Below, piece after piece: positions 6,505 through 19,040 of a stretch of DNA of 64,000 nt. The stretch comes from Longicatena caecimuris (GTDB lineage Bacteria > Bacillota_I > Bacilli_A > Erysipelotrichales > Erysipelotrichaceae): positions 148,001 through 212,000 of the forward strand of contig NZ_SMBP01000001.1 in NCBI RefSeq assembly GCF_004341945.1, in the 5' to 3' direction. A program made the translations under genes and the position numbers. Below the pieces are notes generated by a model, which saw nothing but the letters and a program-made list of their open reading frames with translations, was not told the DNA's origin and did not search any database. Within the stretch, counting starts at the first letter, position 1, and the number at the start of each line of letters is the position of its first letter.

Positions 6505-7935
6505 ATGTACGATCGATATGAAAGTCCGTTGGGACAGCGCTATGCTAGCAAAGAGATGCAGCAAATATTCTCACAGGATAAGAAATTTAAAACATGGCGT
6601 AAGCTATGGATTGCTTTAGCGGAAAGCGAAAAAGAATTAGGATTGGATATCACTCAGGAACAATTAGATGAATTGATTGAGAATAAAGATACTATCAACT
6701 ATGAAGTGGCGAAAGAACGTGAAAGAATCGTGCGCCATGATGTGATGAGCCATGTGTATGCATATGGTGTACAGTGTCCAAAAGCCAAAGGTATCATCCA
6801 TTTAGGTGCGACTAGCTGCTATGTTGGTGACAATACAGATCTCATCCTCATGTATGAAGCATTAGAGCTGGTAAAAAACAAAATTGTGAACGTCTTGGCG
6901 GAATTAAAAAAATTTGCATTGACCTACAAAGATCTTCCGGTTTTAGCATTCACCCACTTTCAGCCAGCCCAACCAACCACACTTGGTAAACGTGCTGCCA
7001 TTTGGGCACAGGATCTACAGTTGGATTATGAAGAAATTTGCTATTTACTAGAGCATAAAAAACTTTTAGGCTGTAAAGGTACGACCGGTACACAAGCAAG
7101 CTTTATGGAATTGTTTGACAATGATAATGAAAAGGTTAAGGAACTGGACAAACGTATCGCAAAAAAAATGGGTTATACAGATTGTTATCCGGTATCTACC
7201 CAGACCTATTCACGTAAGATTGATTCTCGTATACTTCAGGCATTAAGTAATATTGCCCAAAGTGCACATAAGTTTTCAAATGATATTCGCCTTTTACAGC
7301 ATTTAAAAGAAGTGGAAGAACCATTTGAAAAGGGACAGATCGGTTCCAGTGCTATGGCTTATAAGCGCAATCCTATGCGCAGTGAACGAATGGCTTCTTT
7401 AGCTAATTATGTCATCTCGGATGCATTAAATCCGGCATTAACTGCCGCAACGCAATGGTTTGAAAGAACCTTGGATGATTCAGCTAATAAACGCATCAGT
7501 ATTCCGGAAGGCTTTCTTGCTGTAGATGGTATTCTTGATCTTTATTTGAATATTACGGATGGCTTAGTTGTTTATCCAAAAGTCATTCATGCACATTTAA
7601 TGAAGGAACTCCCTTTCATGGCTACCGAAACTATATTGATGGATGCGGTAAAAGCCGGCGGAGATCGTCAGGAGCTGCATGAACGCATTCGTATTCATTC
7701 TATGGAGGCTGGTAAAGCGGTGAAAGAAGAAGGAAAGGAAAACGATTTGCTTGCACGTATAGCTGAGGATGAAATGTTCCCTATGCATATGGAACAGCTA
7801 GAAGCTATCATGGATCCACAGAATTTTGTTGGTCGTGCGCCACAGCAAACGGAAGAATATTTCCATGACTTCATTGACCCTATTCTAGCCAAAGAAAAAA
7901 ACGCACTGGGAATACATGCTGATATTCAAGTATAA
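6505..7935 (+). CDS. purB: Adenylosuccinate lyase
   Basis: A 476-aa fumarase/aspartase-superfamily enzyme. It cleaves SAICAR to AICAR and adenylosuccinate to AMP, each with release of fumarate. The superfamily signature GSSAMAYKRNPMRSER lies at about residues 275-290 and the HLGATSCYVGDN segment near residue 95. ATG follows GGAAAGGAG. The length fits the longer PurB type found in Firmicutes and animals. It forms an operon with purC and ends at a strong terminator. Confidence 0.95.
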   Translation: MYDRYESPLGQRYASKEMQQIFSQDKKFKTWRKLWIALAESEKELGLDITQEQLDELIENKDTINYEVAKERERIVRHDVMSHVYAYGVQCPKAKGIIHLGATSCYVGDNTDLILMYEALELVKNKIVNVLAELKKFALTYKDLPVLAFTHFQPAQPTTLGKRAAIWAQDLQLDYEEICYLLEHKKLLGCKGTTGTQASFMELFDNDNEKVKELDKRIAKKMGYTDCYPVSTQTYSRKIDSRILQALSNIAQSAHKFSNDIRLLQHLKEVEEPFEKGQIGSSAMAYKRNPMRSERMASLANYVISDALNPALTAATQWFERTLDDSANKRISIPEGFLAVDGILDLYLNITDGLVVYPKVIHAHLMKELPFMATETILMDAVKAGGDRQELHERIRIHSMEAGKAVKEEGKENDLLARIAEDEMFPMHMEQLEAIMDPQNFVGRAPQQTEEYFHDFIDPILAKEKNALGIHADIQV

Positions 7936-7962
7936 AAAGCGATAAGCATTGCTATGTATAAG

Positions 7963-7994
7963 AAAGACTGTACGACACGCAGTCTTTTTCTTTT
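7963..7994 (+). terminator. Terminator of purC-purB
   Basis: AAAGACTG and CAGTCTTT form an 8-bp stem with a 9-nt loop, followed by TTCTTTT. Confidence 0.92.
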
Positions 7995-8046
7995 ACGTTA
8001 AAGCGAATCGGTTTTTGCTTATTTGCAAGAAAAAATTATAGGAGTA

Positions 8047-8099
8047 GGAAGATGGTGGTTACCAATAACGTTTATTTTGCATAACATATACCATCTTCC
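8047..8099. repeat. Perfect 10-bp inverted repeat between purB and pyrG
   Basis: GGAAGATGGT (8047-8056) and ACCATCTTCC (8090-8099) flank 33 nt. It lies beyond the terminators of both neighbouring convergent genes and has no T-run, so it is not an obvious terminator. Confidence 0.5.
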
Positions 8100-8107
8100 C
8101 TTTCTAC

Positions 8108-8147
8108 TAAAAATACGACACACCCATAAGCAGGACTGTGTCGTATT
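8108..8147 (-). terminator. Terminator of pyrG
   Basis: ATACGACACA and TGTGTCGTAT pair over 10 bp with a 14-nt loop. Read leftward they are followed by TTTTTAG. Confidence 0.9.
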
Positions 8148-8229
8148 ATAAAGAATTATCATAGAATATCATAAAAAAGCATATAAAGCACTTTTTATGG
8201 TTTATCCAATACATAAAGATACTGCTTTG

Positions 8230-10438
<2,209 letters not shown>

Positions 10439-10740
10439 AGATCATCACCTCTTTTAATCGTATCAAGTTATTGTTTGTGTGTTTTCATTTTGATAGTTTT
10501 TACATTTAGTTTTAATGCACAAATCCTTGTTTGCAGTAGACCGATAGCCTTATTCGTATATATATCGATTCATAGTTAGTATGGTGTAGAACAAGAGCTA
10601 GAATACTATCTAAGCGTGTATTATGCAATCACAGGTTGTATGTTCCCATGCTTAAAATTCGCAGTTGTCTAATCATGAAATGTTATTAGAAGTTCTAACA
10701 CTTCCCTTACAAGTCGCTATTTCTTTCTGGTTATGAAATT
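10439..10740. other. Intergenic region upstream of the ANTAR gene
   Basis: About 300 bp without a supported gene. It must hold the promoter of the ANTAR-pyrG unit, but I see no strong -35/-10 pair. The word CGATTCATAG (10566-10575) recurs in two other intergenic stretches of this window. Confidence 0.4.
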
Positions 10741-10793
10741 AAAAAGGGCGTTAAAGGAAGTGAAACATCTAGTTTCATCCTTTGAACGCCTTT
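10741..10793 (-). terminator. Long hairpin terminator of purA
   Basis: Read leftward, AAAGGCGTT, AAAGGA and GAAAC pair with GTTTC, TCCTTT and AACGCC, with small bulges and loop TAGAT, then a T-run. It lies about 30 bp after the purA stop. Confidence 0.88.
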
Positions 10794-10825
10794 GTTCAAT
10801 ACTTATTTTATAATATATATAAAGC

Positions 10826-12109
10826 TTACTTTAACATTTCATGAACGATGATATTACTATTACGCTCTGGTCCAACAGATATCATAGAGATTTTTGTATG
10901 GCACAATTCTTCAATGCGACGCAAATAAATTTTGGCATTCTCAGGAAGCTCATCATAATGGGATATGTTTGCGATATCCTCATTCCATCCATCGAATATT
11001 TCATAAATTGGTTTTGCTTTTTGCAAGTCTTCAATATTGCTTGGTATGTAATCATAGCGCTGTCCATCAATCTCATAGGCAACACACATTTTGATTTTAT
11101 CAAACCCGCTTAAAATATCTAACTTCGTAATCACAAGATCGGTTAATCCATTGATCATTGCGGCATGTCGTACAACATTGACATCCAGCCAACCACAGCG
11201 GCGTGGACGTCCGGTCGTAGCACCATATTCCCCACCTTTTTCACGCAGTGTATCGCCTTCCTCATCAAATAATTCACATGGGAAAGGTCCTTCTCCAACA
11301 CGCGTAGAATATGCTTTGGCAATTCCGATGATCACATCCAACTTCTGCGGTGCAACACCAGCACCTGTACATACACCGGCACTTGTAGGTGAACTGCTTG
11401 TCACATACGGATAGTTGCCATAATTGATATCTAGCATTGCCGCTTGGGCACCTTCAAATAGCACCTGTTTGCTTGTGTCTAATGCTTCATTAACTAGCAA
11501 CTGCGCATTGACGATACGCGGCAATAGTTTTTCTCTGATCTGGGCAAATTGCTGCACCATGTCTTCATATACGAATCCTTCATCCTGATAAACTTGATGA
11601 AAGAGGATGTTTTTCATTTCTAAAGCACGTTTCAATTTCTTTTTAAACTGTTCAAAGTCTTTTAGATCTCCCATTCGCAAGCCGATGCGAGAATACTTAT
11701 CAGCATAGCATGGACCAATACCACGTTTTGTTGTACCGATTTTTGCTTCCTGCAATTGAGCTTCCTGCAAACTATCTAAACGCACATGATATGGCATAAT
11801 GATATGGGAACAATCAGAAATCTTGACATGTTCCGTAGGCAGACCTTTTTCCTCTAATGCCTTAATTTCTTCCAAAAAGACAAAAGGGTCAACAACAACA
11901 CCTGGTCCAATGATACACAACGCTTTTTGTAAAACGCCACTTGGCAACAAATGGAGAACTACCTTATCATCATTGACAACAACTGTGTGTCCGGCATTGT
12001 TACCACCTTGAAAACGAACAACATAATCCATATGGGAACCTAAATAATCGACGACTTTTCCTTTTCCTTCATCGCCCCACTGTGTTCCTACAACAACATA
12101 ACCTGGCAT
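10826..12109 (-). CDS. purA: Adenylosuccinate synthetase
   Basis: A 427-aa GTP-dependent enzyme converting IMP and aspartate to adenylosuccinate, the first committed step to AMP. The GDEGKGKVVDYLG phosphate-binding loop lies at residues 12-24 and GGNNAGHT at about 35-42; the TTGRPRRCGWLD region is near residue 300. ATG follows AAGGAGG. An extended -10 TGCTATATT lies upstream on the same strand. It is monocistronic, with its own terminator, and completes the late purine steps encoded here with purC and purB. Confidence 0.96.
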   Translation of the reverse strand: MPGYVVVGTQWGDEGKGKVVDYLGSHMDYVVRFQGGNNAGHTVVVNDDKVVLHLLPSGVLQKALCIIGPGVVVDPFVFLEEIKALEEKGLPTEHVKISDCSHIIMPYHVRLDSLQEAQLQEAKIGTTKRGIGPCYADKYSRIGLRMGDLKDFEQFKKKLKRALEMKNILFHQVYQDEGFVYEDMVQQFAQIREKLLPRIVNAQLLVNEALDTSKQVLFEGAQAAMLDINYGNYPYVTSSSPTSAGVCTGAGVAPQKLDVIIGIAKAYSTRVGEGPFPCELFDEEGDTLREKGGEYGATTGRPRRCGWLDVNVVRHAAMINGLTDLVITKLDILSGFDKIKMCVAYEIDGQRYDYIPSNIEDLQKAKPIYEIFDGWNEDIANISHYDELPENAKIYLRRIEELCHTKISMISVGPERNSNIIVHEMLK

Positions 12110-12288
12110 AAAAATTCCTCCTTGCGGGTTTTTAAAGCCCAGTTGTTAAGACTTATAAAAAATCCTTTACTAATATAGCACAATCTATGGTAAATGAAAA
12201 TATTTTTTTCATGAAAATAAATGGGAATTGTTACATTTAGATAGATTTAGCAGTATCACATAAGTGAGTAATCTTGCAAAAGGCACTA

Positions 12289-12313
12289 AAAAAAGGCATT
12301 TTATGCCCTTTTT
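12289..12313 (-). terminator. Terminator of the xerD-deoB-mrp unit
   Basis: Leftward GGGCAT-AAA-ATGCC followed by seven T, directly after the mrp stop. Confidence 0.85.
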
Positions 12314-12315
12314 CA

Positions 12316-13149
12316 TTATTTCATGCACGCTTCCAATTTATCAACAGCAGGTGCAATTAATTTCTGTACTTCTTTTACTGTTTCCGGGGTGAAGTCATCA
12401 TCTTTATAAATCTGTGAAATGGCATCCATCATTGGTAATTCAGCCCATAATTCAACATCATTGTTCTGTAAGAATTCATCTGTATTCTTATGTGCAAATA
12501 TTTCAATATGGCGACCACAATCCGGGCAAACGACATAGCTCATGTTTTCGATGATACCCAAAACCGGCACCTTTACTTCCTTACACATATTAATGGCTTT
12601 CGATACGATCATTGATACCATAGGTTGTGGTGTAGATACCATCACAATGCCATTCACCGGCATATTTTGTAAAACAGTCAATGCGACATCACCAGTTCCC
12701 GGTGGCATATCGATCAGCAGATAATCCAATTCTTCCCAAACGACATCTGTCCAAAACTGACGAACAGCATTTCCAACGATGGGACCTCGCCATACAACCG
12801 GTTGATTTTCATCATCCATCAAAAAGTTCAAAGACATTACTTTAATACCATCTTTATCAATGACAGGTTCAATAGCATCGTTTGTGCCATATGCCTTTTC
12901 ATGTTCCAAGCCTAAAAGTCTTGGGATACTTGGCCCAGTGATATCGGCATCCATGATACCCACCTGATAGCCTCTTTGACGCAGCTCTTTTGCTAATAAA
13001 ACGCTCATTGAGCTTTTACCTACGCCACCTTTTCCACTCATCACGCCAATGACGTGTTTGATTTTGTTGCGGGCATTGTTCTGGATACCACAGGTATCTT
13101 CACTCTTCCCACAGGTCCCTTTACTAGGACAGCTACTGCAATTACTCAT
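12316..13149 (-). CDS. mrp: Mrp/NBP35-family Fe-S cluster carrier ATPase
   Basis: A 277-aa ParA/MinD-superfamily ATPase with deviant Walker A GKGGVGKSS (about residues 39-47), Walker B LLIDMPPGTGD and a C-terminal CPDCGRH motif that bridges a cluster at the dimer interface. The N-terminus carries four extra cysteines, as in NBP35-type proteins. It likely assembles or delivers Fe-S clusters. ATG follows AAAGGAG. It lies 21 bp after deoB and is probably its operon partner. Confidence 0.88.
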   Translation of the reverse strand: MSNCSSCPSKGTCGKSEDTCGIQNNARNKIKHVIGVMSGKGGVGKSSMSVLLAKELRQRGYQVGIMDADITGPSIPRLLGLEHEKAYGTNDAIEPVIDKDGIKVMSLNFLMDDENQPVVWRGPIVGNAVRQFWTDVVWEELDYLLIDMPPGTGDVALTVLQNMPVNGIVMVSTPQPMVSMIVSKAINMCKEVKVPVLGIIENMSYVVCPDCGRHIEIFAHKNTDEFLQNNDVELWAELPMMDAISQIYKDDDFTPETVKEVQKLIAPAVDKLEACMK

Positions 13150-13170
13150 GTTCTCTACTCCTTTACTTAT

Positions 13171-14361
13171 TTATTTCCATAAAGCCAGCATACTTGTTCC
13201 AATCGTATTCTCTGGCATCTCAATTGCAAAATTTTCCGCAATGCTGGCACCGATATCCGCAAAGCTATCGCGCAATGCTAATAAGCCATGTCCTTGCATA
13301 GATGGACTATAGGCAAGCATTGGCACCATTTCTTTGGTATGATCACTGCCTTTATAGGTAGGATCATTTCCATGATCAGCGCTGATAATTAATAAATCAT
13401 CTTCCTTTAGCTGTTTTAAGACGATGCCGAGTTTTTCATCAAAGCGCTCTAGCTCTTCTCCATAGCCAACAGGGTTACGGCGATGCCCCCACAAAGCATC
13501 AAAATCAACAAGATTTACAAAACATAAGCCTTGGAAGTCCTTTTTCATGATATCGATTGTCTGCTCCATACCATGCACACTGCTTTTTGATTTATACGCT
13601 TCACTGATGCCTTCGCCTACAAAGATGTCATTGATCTTACCAACACTGATAACATCATACCCATGCTCTTGTAAGGCATTTAATACCGTTTTCCCATATG
13701 GTTTTAAGGCATAGTCATGACGATTTGCCGTACGCTTGAATTCGCCTTTTTTCTTGCCGATATATGGACGGGCTATAACACGTCCTACCTTCCATTCCGG
13801 TTTCATGGTCAACTCTCTGGCGATTTCACAACAGCGATATAATTCGTCTAAACCGAATGTTTCCTCGTTACCGCAAATTTGCAAGACACTATCTGCGGAA
13901 GTATAGACAATCATATCACCGGTGGCAATTTCGTGTTCGCCCAGCTCATCTAAAATTTCGGTACCACTTGCTGCTTTATTCCCGACAATCTTATGTCCGG
14001 TGCGTTTGCTCAGCTCATCGAGCAGCTCCTTAGGAAAGCCACTATCTGTAAATGTTTGAAATGGTGTGTCGATATATAACCCCATCATTTCCCAATGACC
14101 GGTCATCGTATCCTTACCGACACTGCGCTCGATCATTTTGGTATGATATCCCATAGGTTCTTGTACGCTTGCTACATGCTGCATAGGATGCAGATTGGCA
14201 AGTCCTAGTTTTGCTAAATTTGGGATATGGAAATTTTCCATATGCATAGCAATATGACCTAAGGTATCACATCCTTCATCGCCATATGCCTTGGCATTAG
14301 GGGCAGCCCCAACACCAAGGGAATCTACAACGATGGTGAATACACGTTTATATGTTTTCAT
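13171..14361 (-). CDS. deoB: Phosphopentomutase
   Basis: A 396-aa alkaline-phosphatase-superfamily enzyme interconverting ribose/deoxyribose 1- and 5-phosphates in nucleoside salvage. Metal-binding motifs are VVDSLGVG near the N-terminus and [18 protein letters not shown] near residue 325. The start at 14361 follows GGAGG; the ORF runs further upstream only because it shares sequence with xerD. It overlaps the xerD 3' end by 14 bp. xerD-deoB adjacency is also known from Bacillus (ripX-drm). Confidence 0.94.
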   Translation of the reverse strand: MKTYKRVFTIVVDSLGVGAAPNAKAYGDEGCDTLGHIAMHMENFHIPNLAKLGLANLHPMQHVASVQEPMGYHTKMIERSVGKDTMTGHWEMMGLYIDTPFQTFTDSGFPKELLDELSKRTGHKIVGNKAASGTEILDELGEHEIATGDMIVYTSADSVLQICGNEETFGLDELYRCCEIARELTMKPEWKVGRVIARPYIGKKKGEFKRTANRHDYALKPYGKTVLNALQEHGYDVISVGKINDIFVGEGISEAYKSKSSVHGMEQTIDIMKKDFQGLCFVNLVDFDALWGHRRNPVGYGEELERFDEKLGIVLKQLKEDDLLIISADHGNDPTYKGSDHTKEMVPMLAYSPSMQGHGLLALRDSFADIGASIAENFAIEMPENTIGTSMLALWK

Positions 14362-15259
14362 GGTCGTCTTCCTCCTTTGATCTTGGATGAAAAGATGCAT
14401 AAGCATCTTGTAATCGTTTGTTTTGAATATGGGTGTAAATTTGTGTCGTAGCGATATCCGCATGTCCCAGCAACTCCTGTACAACGCGAAGATCAGCACC
14501 ACCATCTAAAAGATGTGTGGCAAAGCTATGACGAAAGCTATGTGCGGATAAACGTTCATCTAAGCCAAGTGCTGTAAGTTTGCTTTTGATCAGGTTATGT
14601 ACATATTGTCTTGAAACATTCTGTCCTCGTGAGTTAAGAAACACAAAAGGACTTCGCTGTTTCACCCATTGTGGGCGAACGAATTCTAAATACTGTTGCA
14701 ACGCATGTACGCTGCGCTGATGCATAGGCACCATCCGCTCTTTTTCTCCTTTACCAAGCACTTTGAGAAAGCCCTGCTCTAAATGTGTCATATTTAAACG
14801 CAAATGCGTCAGCTCACTTACTCGCAAGCCACAGCCATAAAGCACTTCTAATAAAGCCTTATGGAATATGTCCATATCACTGTCTTGAAAGCTATCTAAT
14901 AAGCGTTCAATATCCGCCACATTAAAATAGGTCGGTAATTTCTTTGCGGTTTTGGAAGAGCGTATGTGTAAGGTTGCATCGGGAATTTTAGGGTATGTCA
15001 TCGTCAAATAGCGATGAAACATGCGCAATGAAGTAATCATATGATTGACACTGCTCGTTTTTTTCTTTACTTTTTGTTCTTTGAGAAAATCTTGCAGATC
15101 CATGTAGGTTACATCTTCAATAGCCGTAAATCCATGTGCGTCTAAAAAAGCGAGGTATTCCTTTAGATCATTACGATAGGATGCCACGGTTGCTAAGGAC
15201 TTATTCTCTACGACTTGTATATAATGAAGATAATCTTCAAATGCATCAGTTATCTGCAT
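14348..15259 (-). CDS. xerD: Site-specific tyrosine recombinase XerD
   Basis: A 303-aa tyrosine recombinase with SAM-like N-terminal domain (1-90) and catalytic domain. The catalytic set is visible: Arg in [12 protein letters not shown], Lys in [38 protein letters not shown] with the nucleophilic Tyr. With XerC it resolves chromosome dimers at dif. The spoIIM/xerD/deoB neighbourhood marks it as the housekeeping enzyme, not a phage integrase. It is the candidate partner for the dif-like site at 1769-1796. Confidence 0.92.
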   Translation of the reverse strand: MQITDAFEDYLHYIQVVENKSLATVASYRNDLKEYLAFLDAHGFTAIEDVTYMDLQDFLKEQKVKKKTSSVNHMITSLRMFHRYLTMTYPKIPDATLHIRSSKTAKKLPTYFNVADIERLLDSFQDSDMDIFHKALLEVLYGCGLRVSELTHLRLNMTHLEQGFLKVLGKGEKERMVPMHQRSVHALQQYLEFVRPQWVKQRSPFVFLNSRGQNVSRQYVHNLIKSKLTALGLDERLSAHSFRHSFATHLLDGGADLRVVQELLGHADIATTQIYTHIQNKRLQDAYASFHPRSKEEDDHENI

Positions 15260-15435
15260 AATCTCACCATATGATATTATAGCACAGTTTTTATCTTTTT
15301 GGTATGGATAGGCTTATATCCTTACTACATGCAGAAACACTTCAATATCCTATCTTTTAACCGTAAAAAAGAAATATATACGTGACAATCTAAATTAGTA
15401 TTAAGATTGAACAATCTTACGATTGATACTTTACT

Positions 15436-16098
15436 TCATCGCTTTAGCATGATTGGTGGTAACACATGTGTATGATGACCCCCATCTTTAATTGCCTCAA
15501 TTAAAACAGTGATGGCTTCCTCTTTATTTTGATCATAAACAAATTGTAAGGTACGCACACCGAATCGATGTTGTAACAATTCTTTCATCAATTCGCCAAT
15601 CCGATCCGCACGATGTACCAAATAAAAACGGCCTTTTTCTTGTAGCGTGGAAGCTGCCTGTTTACACAATAAAGGAAAAGGCAGGTAACACTCGTGACGG
15701 GCAATACGCAAATAATCACTCTCATTGAGATTTGCATGCGTATTGACCTTAAAATAAGGTGGATTGCATATCACAACATCTACCTTAGGAAGCGTCATGT
15801 TCCTAGCATCACCTGCTAAAATTGAAAATGGCACACCACAATCTTTTAAATTATGTTCAGCCAACTTGCATGCTGCTTCTTGAATTTCTACACCATATAG
15901 GTAAGCGGGCTGCTTTGTTGCAGCCACTGCCAGTAAAGCTCCATTGTTCGTTCCAATATCTAAGATGCGCTCTCCTTGTTTTATCTGCATAAATGCGGCT
16001 AAAAGACTGGTATCAGTATTTATGCGAAACATGTCTTTTCGCTGATATACATAAGTAGTTGTACCATGTATATAATCATACGTATAATGATCGTTCAT
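15436..16098 (-). CDS. TrmN6-like tRNA (adenine-N6) methyltransferase
   Basis: A 220-aa class I SAM-dependent methyltransferase of COG4123 (YabB/TrmN6 type). Motif I is LDIGTNNGALLAVAA (about 46-60) and the N6-adenine catalytic motif is CNPPYF (about 108). The family methylates A37 of tRNA1(Val) in E. coli; the target here is not proven. It lies 36 bp after spoIIM. An AAGATT/AATCTT palindrome (about 15400-15416) downstream may end the transcript, but it lacks a T-run. Confidence 0.82.
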   Translation of the reverse strand: MNDHYTYDYIHGTTTYVYQRKDMFRINTDTSLLAAFMQIKQGERILDIGTNNGALLAVAATKQPAYLYGVEIQEAACKLAEHNLKDCGVPFSILAGDARNMTLPKVDVVICNPPYFKVNTHANLNESDYLRIARHECYLPFPLLCKQAASTLQEKGRFYLVHRADRIGELMKELLQHRFGVRTLQFVYDQNKEEAITVLIEAIKDGGHHTHVLPPIMLKR

Positions 16099-16134
16099 CT
16101 TCTCACTTCCTGTATGTAGTATTATACAGGAAAA

Positions 16135-16740
16135 TCACATTAAATTAAACAGCTTAATGAATTCAATAACAATCGTTGATTTCAAATATGCCCCCACTAG
16201 CATAATCAGAAAACAAATAAAGATATCATTAAGTACGGTATTAAATAATTTACGAAAGTCTAGGCGTTCACGGTTTGTGCAGCTATAAACGATGTACATT
16301 GACAATTGAATTGCACTGGCAGAAATCAAAAACGTAGCAAGTAGGTCAAACACAACCTGGGGTAAGAGTGTCAACAAAATGCCGACAATTCCTTTCATCT
16401 GATAGGTTGCCACAAAGAGCGCACAAGAGAAGCCGATTTGTAATCCCTTCGTAAACACAACGAAACTAATAATGGGGATGCCGGCAATGCTTGTCCCCAA
16501 CAAAAAGACAAATAAAATAAAAAGAATTCCCAAAAAGAATTGTGATATAAAATAGTCATACTTATTGACATTGGAATCAATGGTCGTTAAATAAGCAGAA
16601 AGATTTTGAATATCATTCACATCTATGTAATTCGATAAGATAATACCCATGCATAGTCCACAACCAACCAAGATAGCAATATACAAATAGACATTTTGAT
16701 ATTTCTTTAAAAAGCCGTGATAATGATGTTTCTTTTTCAT
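16135..16740 (-). CDS. spoIIM: Stage II sporulation protein M
   Basis: A 201-aa integral membrane protein with basic N-terminus (KKKHHYHGFLKKY) and about five membrane helices, matching SpoIIM in length and pattern. SpoIIM joins SpoIID and SpoIIP in the mother-cell machine that degrades septal peptidoglycan for engulfment. The neighbourhood spoIIM...xerD-deoB is conserved with Bacillus, supporting the call. It follows dinB by 66 bp with a terminator between. Confidence 0.85.
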   Translation of the reverse strand: MKKKHHYHGFLKKYQNVYLYIAILVGCGLCMGIILSNYIDVNDIQNLSAYLTTIDSNVNKYDYFISQFFLGILFILFVFLLGTSIAGIPIISFVVFTKGLQIGFSCALFVATYQMKGIVGILLTLLPQVVFDLLATFLISASAIQLSMYIVYSCTNRERLDFRKLFNTVLNDIFICFLIMLVGAYLKSTIVIEFIKLFNLM

Positions 16741-16764
16741 ATGCTCACCTCACTTCAGCATATG

Positions 16765-16792
16765 AAAAAAAAGAAGAGTTCACCCCTTCTTT
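16765..16792 (-). terminator. Terminator of dinB
   Basis: Leftward AAGAAG and CTTCTT pair around a 9-nt loop, followed by eight T. Confidence 0.7.
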
Positions 16793-16806
16793 TCTTCGTC
16801 ATATTT

Positions 16807-17979
16807 CTACATTTTTTTCTTAAGCTGCGCGGCGCTGATCAGATTTGCACCAGGAAGTTGCTTATTCAACTGTTTCAACACCATAGCAACATCGTTTGTA
16901 TCTTCTACGGGTTCTTGAAACATGTCAATTTGTGTAACACTGGTTTCTTCACTGTAAAGCGATCCTAATCCGATTCCAAGATGACGGATTTCTTTACCGC
17001 TGTGATTTTGATCAAACAATAGCAATGCTGTTTCCAATAAAATGGTTTCCTCATTCGTATAGCCTTGTAAAGACTGTGAGCGAACAGCATTGGTAAAATC
17101 ATAATATCGAATAGAAATGGATAGTAAAGAACCTTTGATTTTTTCTTGTTTTGCTCGTTGACTCAAAGAATGAGCTAAACGGCGAAAAACAGTTTTTACT
17201 TCATCGTATTCTATGATATCACGATCCAGTGTCGTTGATTGTGAAATGGATTGCACACTGGTGTTATAGGATAAACGATTACTGCCATTTCCACGCGCAT
17301 GTTGAATGGCCATATACCCCTGCTTGCCAAGCAGTGTCATTAGCATCGTTTCATTTGATGGATCAGCCAAATCGCCAATGGTATGAATTCCACGTTCTTC
17401 TAATAATGGCACACTTTTCTTACCAATGCCCCACATATCTGTGATTGGTAGTGGCCATAACTTAGATGGCACTTCTTGCTTCCGCAATACCGTGATTCCC
17501 ATAGGTTTTCGCATATCACTCGCCATCTTTGCTAAAAACTTATTTGGTCCTACTCCTATACTGCATGGTAACCGCAAATCTTCATAGACACGTTTCTGAA
17601 TGATCCATGCCAAATCTAGCGGTCGTTTATAATTACCTATGATATCAGTAACATCCATGTAACATTCATCGATACTAGCCGGTTCAATACAAGGGGTGAA
17701 TTTACGCAGATAGGTGAAAAAACGATTACTTAATTCTTCATACCAGGAAAAATCACCTTGTACAACTACCAGCTGCGGACATTTTTCTAAAGCCATCAAT
17801 AATGGCATAGCACTATGAACTCCACATTTACGAGCTTCATAATTTGCCGTACTGACAACACTTCTGCGATGCAATCCGGCTACAGCAACCGGTTGTCCCT
17901 CCAACGCAGAATTCTTCAAAACCTCCGCACTTGCATAAAACGCATTTAAATCAATATGAAATATAACTCTTCCTGCCAT
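16807..17979 (-). CDS. dinB: DNA polymerase IV (Y family)
   Basis: A 390-aa translesion polymerase. Metal-binding acidic motifs are FHIDLNAFYASAE near the N-terminus and EPASIDECYMDVT at about residue 103; a little-finger domain follows. QIDMF near the C-terminus fits a beta-clamp-binding motif. The start is set at 17979 because AAAGGA lies 8 nt before it; an ATG at 17988 is too close to that site. It is transcribed alone, ending at a terminator. Confidence 0.92.
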   Translation of the reverse strand: MAGRVIFHIDLNAFYASAEVLKNSALEGQPVAVAGLHRRSVVSTANYEARKCGVHSAMPLLMALEKCPQLVVVQGDFSWYEELSNRFFTYLRKFTPCIEPASIDECYMDVTDIIGNYKRPLDLAWIIQKRVYEDLRLPCSIGVGPNKFLAKMASDMRKPMGITVLRKQEVPSKLWPLPITDMWGIGKKSVPLLEERGIHTIGDLADPSNETMLMTLLGKQGYMAIQHARGNGSNRLSYNTSVQSISQSTTLDRDIIEYDEVKTVFRRLAHSLSQRAKQEKIKGSLLSISIRYYDFTNAVRSQSLQGYTNEETILLETALLLFDQNHSGKEIRHLGIGLGSLYSEETSVTQIDMFQEPVEDTNDVAMVLKQLNKQLPGANLISAAQLKKKM

Positions 17980-18073
17980 ATCCAACATCCTTTATTTTGG
18001 TTAATAAACATCAAATGTACATGATGATTCATCCGCTTACCTTGACCATTATAAAGGATTTCAGGAAGAAAAT

Positions 18074-18904
18074 CTAGCGATAAGTTTGCATCATCGCTGT
18101 TTTGTTTTTTAAACGATGCTCAAGACGTAATTTATCGGCAATCATCGCAATGAATTCCGAATTGGTTGGTTTTGCCTTACTAGCAGAAATCGTATAACCA
18201 AAAATATCATCAATGGCATCAATATTCCCTCTATTCCAAGCTACCTCTATCGCATGACGAATGGCTCTTTCCACACGTGAGGCGGTCGTTGCATATTTAC
18301 GAGCAATCTCCGGATATAAGACTTTGGTGATCTGACCTAAGAAATCAACATTTAGATAAGTTTCTAAAATAGCTGTTCGTAAGTACATATAGCCTTTGAT
18401 ATGTGCGGGTATACCGATCTCATGGAGTAATTCCGTAATCTCACTTTCCAGTTCTAATTTGGCAAGGCGTTTCTTTTCATCTTCATCAAGATTCACCCGC
18501 AAGCCATTGCCTTTCTTTTGTTTACTGGTAAAGCCAACGATGAAGTTTAGCTTATCGACAAGCTCCTCCATCTCAAAAGGTTTCATGAGTATGTAGTCGA
18601 TCCGAAAGTTCTGCACTTGTGATACGATCAAATCATTCACAAATGGTGTTGTGGTGATGATGTGAGCTACCTCAATGTTGTTTTTCTTTAAATCTTGCAG
18701 AACACTGATCCCATCCTTCTTTGGCATCAGCAGATCCAGTACGAGGATGTCAATGTGTTTCCCATGAAGCTCTACAAGACATTGTTCACCATTGGTGGCA
18801 CTGCCTACGATCTGATATGCATCACTCTTTGCGAATGCTGCTTTCATAGAGTGAATCATTTCCAGACTGTCATCGACAAGATAGACGCTAAGTTTGTTGT
18901 TCAT
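18074..18904 (-). CDS. spo0A: Sporulation master regulator Spo0A
   Basis: A 276-aa response regulator. The receiver has Asp11/Asp12, phospho-acceptor Asp57 (VLDLLMP) and Lys108 (LMKPF). The C-terminal effector domain has the diagnostic recognition helix [19 protein letters not shown] and the [15 protein letters not shown] end. It controls entry to sporulation through 0A boxes. It follows spoIVB, as in Bacillus and Clostridium, but has its own promoter with a nearby 0A box, suggesting autoregulation. ATG follows GGAGAG. Confidence 0.97.
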   Translation of the reverse strand: MNNKLSVYLVDDSLEMIHSMKAAFAKSDAYQIVGSATNGEQCLVELHGKHIDILVLDLLMPKKDGISVLQDLKKNNIEVAHIITTTPFVNDLIVSQVQNFRIDYILMKPFEMEELVDKLNFIVGFTSKQKKGNGLRVNLDEDEKKRLAKLELESEITELLHEIGIPAHIKGYMYLRTAILETYLNVDFLGQITKVLYPEIARKYATTASRVERAIRHAIEVAWNRGNIDAIDDIFGYTISASKAKPTNSEFIAMIADKLRLEHRLKNKTAMMQTYR

Positions 18905-18930
18905 ATATTTCTTTCTCTCCTTCCCTATTA

Positions 18931-18973
18931 ATTATAAGAATTCTAAATGAGAAATAACAATGAATTTGTCGAA
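18931..18973 (-). promoter_or_regulatory. spo0A promoter with upstream 0A box
   Basis: Leftward -35 TTGTTA (complement of 18955-18960), 18-bp spacer and -10 TATAAT (complement of 18931-18936). A perfect TGTCGAA word (18967-18973), the consensus Spo0A-binding core, lies just upstream of the -35. Two one-mismatch words (AGTCGAA, TGTCGTA) occur near 19060-19074. Confidence 0.6.
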
Positions 18974-19007
18974 CACCGTAAAGAAATTTACAAATTTTTT
19001 CAAATTA

Positions 19008-19040
19008 TGAAAAAATGACGACGTTTTATGCCGTCATTTC
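19008..19040 (-). terminator. Terminator of the recN-spoIVB unit
   Basis: Leftward AAATGACG pairs with CGTCATTT around an 11-nt loop, followed by a run of T. Confidence 0.85.
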
